The notes under the pieces: generated by a model | Database searches by the model: none | Seen by the model: only the letters and a program-made list of their open reading frames with translations | What the model was told of the DNA's origin: nothing | In this document: positions 57,685 through 64,000 of the stretch, in pieces | Numbering within the stretch: the stretch's first letter is position 1 | How the letters are laid out: each line of letters opens with the position of its first letter | Program-made: the position numbers and the translations under genes | Source: Sulfitobacter sp. BSw21498 | GTDB lineage: Bacteria > Pseudomonadota > Alphaproteobacteria > Rhodobacterales > Rhodobacteraceae | Length of the DNA: 64,000 nucleotides | Reading direction: 5' to 3' | Assembly: GCF_006064855.1 (NCBI RefSeq) | Contig: NZ_CP040753.1 | Span: forward strand, 124,001 to 188,000

Positions 57685-59304
57685 CTATGACTTCGCAGCC
57701 TCGGCGCGCAGTTCGAATTTTTGTACCTTGCCGGTCGAGGTTTTTGGCAGCTCCTGAAAGATAACCCGTTTGGGCGTTTTGAACCCTGCAAGGGTTTGGC
57801 GGGCAAAGGCGATCATGCTGGCTTCGTCGCTCGTTGCACCGGGTTTAAGCTCGATAAAGGCGCAGGGCACTTCGCCCCATTTATCATCCGGCTGCGCCAC
57901 CACTGCAGCAAGGTTCACATCGGGGTGGCCCATCAACACGCCCTCTACCTCGATGGAAGAAATGTTCTCCCCGCCCGAAATAATGATGTCCTTGGCGCGG
58001 TCCGCAATCTGCATGTGGCCATTGGGGTGTTGCACCGCCAGATCGCCGGAATGGAAATACCCGCCCGCAAACGCCTCATACGTGGCGGCGGGGTTCTTAA
58101 AATAGCCCTTCATCACCGAATTGCCGCGGATCATGATCTCGCCTTGGGTGGTGCCGTCCAGCGGGACTTGGGACATTTGGCTGCCCATCACGGTGATATC
58201 CTCCATCATGGGCATGGCGACGCCTTGGCGGGCTTTGATCGCAGCGCGTTCGGCCCCTTGAGCGTTGTCCCACGCGGGGTCCCACAGGCATTCTGTCACA
58301 TGGCCATAGGTTTCGGTCAGCCCGTAGACCTGCGTGACGTTGAACCCCAGGGCTTCGATTTTGGACAGGGTGGCGGGGGCAGGGGGTGCACCAGCGGTGA
58401 ACACCTCTACCTGATGGTTGAACGTGCGGCGTTCTGCTTCGGGGGCGTTCACCATCATGTTCAGGACAATAGGCGCACCGCCGAAGTGGGTCACGCCTTC
58501 GTCTGCGATGGCGTCATAGATTGCGGCTGCGGTAATGTCGCGGCAGCAGACCAGCGTGCCGCCGAGCAGCGGCATCATCCACGTATGGTTCCAGCCGTTG
58601 CAGTGAAACAGCGGCACGATCTGCATGAACACAGGCCGCATCACCATGCGCCAGCTCACCACTGTGCCCATAGTCATCAGATAGGCCCCGCGATGATGAT
58701 AGACCACGCCTTTGGGCCGCCCCGTGGTGCCAGAGGTATAGTTCAGCGCAAGGCTTTCCCATTCGTCGCTTGGCATATGCCATACGAAGGCAGGGTCGCC
58801 TTGCGCGATGAAATCTTCATAGGTCGGATGACGCCCTGTCGCGGCAAAACCGGCATCGGGCACTTCGATGAGCAAGGGCGCAGGCCCGTCCAGTTCGGCA
58901 CAGGCGGCTTCGGCCAGATCGATGAACTGTGTATCCGCCAGAAGCACCCGCGCTTCGCCGTGGGTCAGGATATAGCGCACGGTCGCCACATCCAGCCGCG
59001 TGTTAATGGTGTTGAGCACGGCACCGCAAGCGGGCACGCCGAAATGCGCTTCGGCCTGCGCGGGAATGTTGGGGAGCAGGGTAGCAACCACCTGGCCCGC
59101 CTCGATCCCCGCCCCCGATAGGGCAGAGGCCAGCTGAGAGCAGCGCGCGTGATACTGCGCGTAGGTCACACGGTGCGCGCCGTAGATCACCGCCGTCGCA
59201 TCGGCAAAGACATGCGCCGCACGCTTCAGATGCGACAGCGGTGTCAGCGGCACATAGTTCGCCGCGCATTTGTCCAACCCGTCTTCGTTTGTCATCCAGC
59301 CCAT
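57685..59304 (-). CDS. AMP-forming acyl-CoA synthetase (possibly methylthiopropionate- or fatty-acid-CoA ligase)
   Basis: The 539-residue protein adenylates a carboxylic acid and joins it to CoA. The ATP loop YTSGTTGRPKGVVYHHRG is near residue 180, the TYGHVTE-type motif near residue 314, GGYFHSGD near residue 415, and the catalytic lysine in PKTSTGKVQKFELR near residue 523. The form is that of medium-chain fatty acid and DmdB-type ligases, which in this group act on methylthiopropionate from DMSP. Sequence alone does not decide between these. I use the ATG at 59304; the ATG at 59295 is an alternative. Confidence 0.9.
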   Translation of the reverse strand: MGWMTNEDGLDKCAANYVPLTPLSHLKRAAHVFADATAVIYGAHRVTYAQYHARCSQLASALSGAGIEAGQVVATLLPNIPAQAEAHFGVPACGAVLNTINTRLDVATVRYILTHGEARVLLADTQFIDLAEAACAELDGPAPLLIEVPDAGFAATGRHPTYEDFIAQGDPAFVWHMPSDEWESLALNYTSGTTGRPKGVVYHHRGAYLMTMGTVVSWRMVMRPVFMQIVPLFHCNGWNHTWMMPLLGGTLVCCRDITAAAIYDAIADEGVTHFGGAPIVLNMMVNAPEAERRTFNHQVEVFTAGAPPAPATLSKIEALGFNVTQVYGLTETYGHVTECLWDPAWDNAQGAERAAIKARQGVAMPMMEDITVMGSQMSQVPLDGTTQGEIMIRGNSVMKGYFKNPAATYEAFAGGYFHSGDLAVQHPNGHMQIADRAKDIIISGGENISSIEVEGVLMGHPDVNLAAVVAQPDDKWGEVPCAFIELKPGATSDEASMIAFARQTLAGFKTPKRVIFQELPKTSTGKVQKFELRAEAAKS

Positions 59305-59444
59305 GGCGCACCTAGTCGTTCGTTTCCTGGTTCCGGTTACTATTGCGCAGCATCCCCCGTTTTGGGAAGGATGATCAAAGCAGGCTAGGGGAGAATTATG
59401 GGCCAAAGCGCAAAACGACCGACCGCGCGTAGAGGCAGGCGGCA

Positions 59445-60095
59445 ATGATTGTCAGCCGCGGGCGCAGCTATATCTTTGTGCATATTCCAAAGACGGGGGG
59501 CACATCGCTGGCATTGGCGCTTGAGGCGCGGGCGATGAAAGATGATTTGCTGTTGGGGGATACGCCCAAAGCCAGCAAACGGCGCAAGCGTCTGCAGGGG
59601 GTCACGGCGGCGGGGCGGCTATGGAAACATTCGACGCTTGCCGATATCGAAGGCGTAGTGACCCGCGAGGAGATGTCACAGATGTTCACCTTTGCGCTGG
59701 TCAGAAACCCGTGGGACCGGATGGTTAGCTATTACCACTGGCTGCGCGAACAAGGGTTCGATCATCCGGCAGTGGGGCTGGCCAAGTCGCTGGAGTTCTG
59801 CGCGTTCGTTCAGTCACCTACCGTGCAGGGTAGTCTTGCTGCGTCCCCTTATGGGTCCTATCTGCGCGACGGTGCAGGTGTAGATCAAAGCAACCTGTTC
59901 GTCCGGATCGAGCATTTCTCGCAGGATGCGCAGCCATTGTTCGATCATCTGGGGTTCGATCTGACATTGCCCCGCGAAAACACCTCTGACCGCGCTGCGG
60001 GCTATCAAGGGTATTATACCGCAAAGACACGCGACCTGATTGCTGCGGCCTGCGCCGAGGATATCACACGTTTCGGGTATCGTTTCGACGGCTGA
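59445..60095 (+). CDS. Sulfotransferase family protein
   Basis: The 216-residue protein has the two PAPS-binding blocks of sulfotransferases: HIPKTGGTSLALALE near residue 13 (5'-phosphosulfate loop) and FALVRNPWDRMVSYYHWLRE near residue 83 (3'-phosphate loop). It most resembles the Sulfotransfer_2 group, which often modifies carbohydrates or lipids. The acceptor is unknown. It is divergent from the acyl-CoA ligase and followed by a terminator. PAPS could come from the sat-cysC fusion at 25479. Confidence 0.88.
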   Translation: MIVSRGRSYIFVHIPKTGGTSLALALEARAMKDDLLLGDTPKASKRRKRLQGVTAAGRLWKHSTLADIEGVVTREEMSQMFTFALVRNPWDRMVSYYHWLREQGFDHPAVGLAKSLEFCAFVQSPTVQGSLAASPYGSYLRDGAGVDQSNLFVRIEHFSQDAQPLFDHLGFDLTLPRENTSDRAAGYQGYYTAKTRDLIAAACAEDITRFGYRFDG

Positions 60096-60126
60096 GATCA
60101 GGCACCCCATCGATCACCGCAACGCA

Positions 60127-60160
60127 AAACGGCCAGCACAAAATGCTGGCCGTTTCCATT
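60127..60160. terminator. Terminator between the sulfotransferase and fadJ genes
   Basis: A perfect 12-bp stem (AAACGGCCAGCA with TGCTGGCCGTTT) surrounds a 5-base loop between convergent genes. T-rich sequence follows on the plus strand (CCATTTTAT). Confidence 0.75.
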
Positions 60161-60181
60161 TTATATGGTGTCGCCTGAAAC

Positions 60182-62383
60182 TCAGGCGGCTTTGGCGTCG
60201 GGGCCGAAGCGACCATAGAAGCTCTGGTTCTTCTCTGCCATTTCACGCAGCAAGTCGGGGCATTTGAAACGTGCGCCGAATTGCGCTTCAAGCTGGTCAC
60301 AGCGTTCTGCCGCATAGGGTGTGCCGATGATGTCGAGCCAGCTGAACGGGCCACCGGACCAAGGCGCAAAGCCCCAGCCAAGGATCGCGCCCACGTCGCC
60401 TTCGCGGATGTCTTCCAGCACGCCTTCTTCCAACGCGCGCACAGCTTCCAGCACTTGAACGAACATCAGACGGTCCTGCACATCGCGCAGGTCTGGCTGT
60501 TCGTCGGCCAGCGGGAACTTGTCGTGCATGCCCTTCCAATAGCCCTGACGCTTGCCCTTTTCATCATAGTCGAAAAAGCCCGCGTTTGCCTTGCGACCCA
60601 GACGGCCCAGATCTTCCATCCAAAAGATCAGGTCATCGGCTTGGGACGCAGGATAGGCATTGCCCATAGCGGCCTTGGTCGCGCGAGCAATCTTGGCCCC
60701 CAGATCGATAGAGGTTTCATCGGTCAGCTGCACCGGCCCCACAGGGAAGCCCAACAGCTGTGCCGCGTGATCTACCAGCTGCGGTGCTGTACCCTCGGTG
60801 ATCATCCGCGCGCCTTCGTTGGCGTAGGGGATGATGCAGCGGTTGGCATAGAAGAACCGCGCGTCATTTACCACGATGGGCGTTTTGCGGATCTGGCGCA
60901 CATAATCGAGCGATTTGGCAACCGCACGGTCGCCTGTTTCGGCACCCTTGATGATCTCGACCAGTGCCATTTTCTCGACAGGCGAGAAGAAGTGGATGCC
61001 GATGAACTGTTCCGCACGCGACGACGCTTTGGCCAGCTCGGTGATCGGCAGGGTCGAGGTGTTGGAGGCAAAGATGCAATCCTCGGGGATCACGGCTTCG
61101 ACGCGTTTGGTCATCTCGGCCTTGACGGTAGGGTCTTCGAATACGGCTTCGATGATCAGATCGCAGCCTTTCAGCGCATCCAGATCGGTGGTCGCAGTGA
61201 TCAGGTCCAGCGCAGCGGTTTTCTTTTCTTCGGTGGATTTCTTGCGCGCGATGCCCTTATCAAAGAAGCTCGCGGAATAGGCTTTGCCCTTGTCCGCTGC
61301 TTCTTGCGTCTGGTCGATCAACACGACCTCGATGCCGGCCTGTACGGACACAAGCGTGATGCCCGCACCCATCATGCCAGCGCCCAACACGCCCAGCTTC
61401 TTGACGCGCTGATCGGCGACACCTTCGGGCCGCACTGCGCCTTTTTCCAAGGCTTCCTTGTTCAGGAACAGCGACCGGATCATGGCAGAGGACGACGGGT
61501 TCAACAGGATATTGGTGAACCAGCGCGCCTCGATCTTGAGCGCGGTATCGAACGGCACAAGCGACCCTTCGTAGACGGCGCTCAGCAAGGCTTTGGCCGC
61601 AGGGAATGCGCCTTGGGTCTTGCCGTTGACCATCGCGTTGGCACCGACAAAGGTCATGAAACCCGCAGGGTGATAGGGCGCGCCGCCGGGCATCTTATAG
61701 CCTTTGGCATCCCAGGGCTTCAGAATGTCCGCATCCTTGGCGTTCAGCACCCATTCCTTTGCCGCGGCCACCGGATCGGCGACGACTTCGTCAATCAAGC
61801 CGGCAGATTTCGCAGCAGCAGGAGCGACCATCTTGCCTTCCAGCAGGAAAGGTGACGCCGCCATCGCGCCCAGTTTGCGTGTCAGACGGGTTGTGCCGCC
61901 CGCGCCGGGAAAGATGCCGACCATGATCTCGGGCAGGCCGATACGGGCCTTGGGGTTGTCGGCGACAAAGATGCGGTGTGTGGCCAGCGGCAGTTCAAGC
62001 CCGATGCCAGCGGCGGTGCCGGGCAGGGCAGACGCGATAGGCTTACCGCCCTTGTTGGTCTTGGCATCCATGCCGGCGCGTTCGATCTTGCGCAGCAGGG
62101 CGTGCATTTTCATTGTGCCGTCGAACAGCCCCTGTGCGGGGTCGTCGCCCGCATCTTCGCGCATCTTGGCCAGTAGGTTCAGGTCCATCCCGCCGGCAAA
62201 GGACCCGTCTTTGCCAGAAGTGATCACGGCACCCTTAATGGTGTCGTCTGAAAGTACCGTGTCGATGATGCTGTCCAGTTCCGACAGCCCCTCGATCGAC
62301 ATGACGTTCATGGATTTTCCGGGTACGTCCCAGGTGATGATGGCGACGCCGTCGGCGTCTGTCTTCATGGTGAAATCGGTCAT
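60182..62383 (-). CDS. fadJ: Multifunctional enoyl-CoA hydratase/3-hydroxyacyl-CoA dehydrogenase
   Basis: The 733-residue protein catalyses the hydration and oxidation steps of fatty-acid beta-oxidation. The N-terminal crotonase part runs to about residue 190 (ITSGKDGSFAGGMDLN near residue 50, IGLPEIMVGIFPGAGGTTRL near residue 143). The dehydrogenase part begins with GVLGAGMMGAGITLVSVQAG near residue 333, and the HFFSPVEKMALVEIIKG block is near residue 467. A C-terminal 3HCDH repeat follows. It lies downstream of the fadA gene and the 99-residue gene in one transcript. Confidence 0.96.
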   Translation of the reverse strand: MTDFTMKTDADGVAIITWDVPGKSMNVMSIEGLSELDSIIDTVLSDDTIKGAVITSGKDGSFAGGMDLNLLAKMREDAGDDPAQGLFDGTMKMHALLRKIERAGMDAKTNKGGKPIASALPGTAAGIGLELPLATHRIFVADNPKARIGLPEIMVGIFPGAGGTTRLTRKLGAMAASPFLLEGKMVAPAAAKSAGLIDEVVADPVAAAKEWVLNAKDADILKPWDAKGYKMPGGAPYHPAGFMTFVGANAMVNGKTQGAFPAAKALLSAVYEGSLVPFDTALKIEARWFTNILLNPSSSAMIRSLFLNKEALEKGAVRPEGVADQRVKKLGVLGAGMMGAGITLVSVQAGIEVVLIDQTQEAADKGKAYSASFFDKGIARKKSTEEKKTAALDLITATTDLDALKGCDLIIEAVFEDPTVKAEMTKRVEAVIPEDCIFASNTSTLPITELAKASSRAEQFIGIHFFSPVEKMALVEIIKGAETGDRAVAKSLDYVRQIRKTPIVVNDARFFYANRCIIPYANEGARMITEGTAPQLVDHAAQLLGFPVGPVQLTDETSIDLGAKIARATKAAMGNAYPASQADDLIFWMEDLGRLGRKANAGFFDYDEKGKRQGYWKGMHDKFPLADEQPDLRDVQDRLMFVQVLEAVRALEEGVLEDIREGDVGAILGWGFAPWSGGPFSWLDIIGTPYAAERCDQLEAQFGARFKCPDLLREMAEKNQSFYGRFGPDAKAA

Positions 62384-62410
62384 TTATATCTCTCCCTGAT
62401 TTGGAGTGTG

Positions 62411-62710
62411 TTACGAGCGCTGAGGCGTGTAATCAGCGAATTTTTCAAGCAGCGATCTGATCAACTCGATTGTCGCTTTGGGGCCTGCGTCGCAATCTTC
62501 TTCGCTCAGCAAGACCCGCTTGAAGTCATTGAAATTCTCGCGGTCGAAACTGTCGCTTGGATCATTGCGGTGCTTAAAGAACAGCGGCGGGTCATTCTGG
62601 TACAGACGCACATAGGTACCGCCCCGCTCGACTTTGACCTTAAGATCTTTCAGGCCCTTTTTGGGGGCCATTTCAGCAACGGCAAGAAACGGGTGGGATT
62701 CATGTACCAT
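62411..62710 (-). CDS. Conserved hypothetical protein within the fad operon, 99 residues
   Basis: The ORF has ATG at 62710 overlapping the fadA stop by one base (TAATG), and ends 27 bases before fadJ. The 99-residue protein ([26 protein letters not shown]...KFADYTPQRS) is charged, has one cysteine, and shows no membrane segment or recognised domain. Its tight place between two beta-oxidation genes suggests a role with that pathway, but none is proven. Confidence 0.72.
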   Translation of the reverse strand: MVHESHPFLAVAEMAPKKGLKDLKVKVERGGTYVRLYQNDPPLFFKHRNDPSDSFDRENFNDFKRVLLSEEDCDAGPKATIELIRSLLEKFADYTPQRS

Positions 62711-63921
62711 TAGACGCGCTCGATGATGGTTGCGGCACCCATGCCGGAGGCAATGCACAGTGTGGCCATGCCAACTTCTTTATCCGACCGCTCCAGCTCG
62801 TCCAGCAGTGTGCCGATGATCATCGCGCCGGTCGCGCCCAAGGGGTGACCCATAGCGATCGATCCTCCGTTAACGTTGACCTTGCTCTCATCAACATCGA
62901 ACGCCTGCATAAAGCGCATGACCACGGCCGCGAAGGCCTCGTTGACCTCGAACAGATCGATGTCGTTGATGTTCATGCCATTGTCGGCAAGAATTTTTTC
63001 GGTCACGGGAACGGGGCCGGTGAGCATGATGGTCGGGTCGGTGCCGATCTTGGCCGTCGCCCGAATGCGCGCGCGTGGCTTAAGGCCGTATTTCTCGCCA
63101 AATTCCTTGTTGCCGATCAGCACAGCCGCGGCACCATCCACGATACCCGAGGAGTTCCCGGCGTGGTGAATGTGGTTGATTTTTTCGAGGTGCGGATATT
63201 TCATCAGCGCGACCTTATCAAAGCCCGGCATGACCTCGCCCATCTGCTGGAAGGCCGGGTTCAGCGCGCCGAGCGATTGCATATCGGTCTGCGGGCGCAT
63301 GTATTCGTCATGGCTGAGGATCGACAAACCGTTCTGGTCTTTGATGTCGATCACGGATTTTGCAAAGCGGCCTTCGTCCCATGCTTTCTTTGCACGTTGT
63401 TGGGATTGCACGGCCAGTTTGTCGGCCTCGTCCCGGGTAAAGCCGTATTCCGTCGCGATAATATCAGCCGAGATGCCCTGTGGCACAAAATAACGGTCCA
63501 TCGCGAGCGACGGATCGACGGCAATCGCTGCCCCGTCGCTGCCCATGGCCACGCGGCCCATCATCTCTACGCCGCCGGCGATATAGGCCATGCCCGCGCC
63601 GCCTTTGATCTGGTTGGCGGCCAGATTCACGGCTTCCATGCCCGAGGCGCAGAACCGGTTGATCGCGAGGCCGGGAATGCGTTCGTCCAGATCGGATGCC
63701 AGAACGGCAGAGCGCGCCAGACAGCCGCCTTGCTCCATCACTTGGGTCACGTTGCCCCAGATCACGTCTTCGACGGCGTGGCCTTCAAGGTTGTTACGCT
63801 CTTTGACGGCGTTGAGCGTCAGCGCGGATAGGCGCAGCGAGGTGAGCTCGTGCAGGGCACCGTCTTTGCGGCCCTTGCCACGCGGGGTGCGCAGGGCGTC
63901 GTAGATATATGCTTCGGTCAT
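62710..63921 (-). CDS. fadA: Acetyl-CoA acyltransferase (3-ketoacyl-CoA thiolase)
   Basis: FadA splits 3-ketoacyl-CoA with CoA to give acetyl-CoA. The 403-residue thiolase has the nucleophile Cys91 in [11 protein letters not shown], the [16 protein letters not shown] block near residue 355, and the second cysteine in [15 protein letters not shown] near residue 391. It comes after an acyl-CoA dehydrogenase and before the 99-residue gene and fadJ. Confidence 0.96.
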   Translation of the reverse strand: MTEAYIYDALRTPRGKGRKDGALHELTSLRLSALTLNAVKERNNLEGHAVEDVIWGNVTQVMEQGGCLARSAVLASDLDERIPGLAINRFCASGMEAVNLAANQIKGGAGMAYIAGGVEMMGRVAMGSDGAAIAVDPSLAMDRYFVPQGISADIIATEYGFTRDEADKLAVQSQQRAKKAWDEGRFAKSVIDIKDQNGLSILSHDEYMRPQTDMQSLGALNPAFQQMGEVMPGFDKVALMKYPHLEKINHIHHAGNSSGIVDGAAAVLIGNKEFGEKYGLKPRARIRATAKIGTDPTIMLTGPVPVTEKILADNGMNINDIDLFEVNEAFAAVVMRFMQAFDVDESKVNVNGGSIAMGHPLGATGAMIIGTLLDELERSDKEVGMATLCIASGMGAATIIERV

Positions 63922-63939
63922 GTGGTGTCTCCCTTTGGG

Positions 63940-64000
63940 TCAGGCGCGGTCAGCGGGGCTGCCGGGCATCAGGTCGTAGGGGGCTTTCCAGCCCGGTGTT
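63940..64000 (-). CDS. Acyl-CoA dehydrogenase, C-terminal end (partial)
   Basis: The last bases of the window, read on the minus strand, encode TPGWKAPYDLMPGSPADRA followed by a stop at 63940. This tail resembles the C-terminus of acyl-CoA dehydrogenases of the kind found upstream of fadA in this order. The gene runs off the window. It would be the first enzyme of the fad operon, ending 18 bases before fadA. Confidence 0.62.
   Translation of the reverse strand, partial: TPGWKAPYDLMPGSPADRA

Noticed and set aside
57721..59121. A 466-codon frame opposite the acyl-CoA ligase
   Set aside because: It is an antisense shadow without start signals or domains.
60281..61855. A 524-codon open frame on the plus strand opposite fadJ
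   Set aside because: It is antisense to a certain gene and its product has no known domain; the frame is open because of GC-rich codon use.

Overview
The window looks like chromosomal DNA of a marine Rhodobacterales bacterium (Roseobacter group, Alphaproteobacteria). This is judged from the GC-rich coding style, from protein sequences such as the AtpHAGDC set, the 374-residue FabH-like enzyme and the Sat-CysC fusion, from the split F1 operon, and from small families typical of the order (Hint-domain protein, H-type lectin protein, DUF1150 after Hsp20). No phage, transposase, integrase, CRISPR array, rRNA or tRNA was seen. Almost everything is dense housekeeping sequence.

Layout. 1-7,020: gloB and a divergent methyltransferase gene, then the F1 ATP synthase operon atpH-A-G-D-C closed by a strong terminator. 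7,083-14,000: an H-type lectin protein, prs, a DsbA-like isomerase with an alpha/beta hydrolase, and two minus-strand groups (ribF-ycgN-like-ltaE; a MaoC hydratase and a HAD phosphatase). 14,000-16,300: a TetR repressor divergent from an AhpD-like gene over a clear double operator, then a manganese-type pyrophosphatase. 16,400-25,400: a DUF2161 protein, groES-groEL under a CIRCE element, a DMT transporter, a NUDIX protein, a lipase with a PhnM-like amidohydrolase, purE-purK, and hsp20-DUF1150 behind a heat-shock-type promoter. 25,400-33,200: the Sat-CysC fusion, trxB with a divergent Lrp-type regulator, a Hint protein, and the lgt-midA-pgeF operon. 33,200-45,900: a ubiK-like gene, YbjN, proC-csaA-like-dehydrogenase, tdk, a KAS III-like synthase, carB, a hydrolase, glyA, nadK and a CsbD protein. 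45,900-54,600: prpE, a 42-codon basic protein, maeB, and pyrimidine nucleoside salvage (cdd-deoA-deoB, upp). 54,600-64,000: a secreted SPOR protein, a membrane protein resembling an inactive M48 peptidase, a GNAT protein, an acyl-CoA ligase, a sulfotransferase, and a fatty-acid beta-oxidation operon (acyl-CoA dehydrogenase end, fadA, a 99-codon unknown, fadJ).

How the genes work together. Energy and stress functions are prominent: F1 ATPase, groE and hsp20 have visible, different control sites. The beta-oxidation operon and the acyl-CoA ligase could supply acyl-CoA and acetyl-CoA, and prpE and maeB would handle propionate and C4 acids. The cdd-deoA-deoB-upp group recovers pyrimidine bases and deoxyribose phosphate. 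No clearly new multi-gene system was found. The most unusual items are the apparent pseudo-peptidase (56,034), the Hint protein without its usual nucleophile (29,120), a dispersed two-hairpin repeat with three copies near metabolic genes, the double palindrome at 14,613, and short unknown genes inside otherwise known operons.
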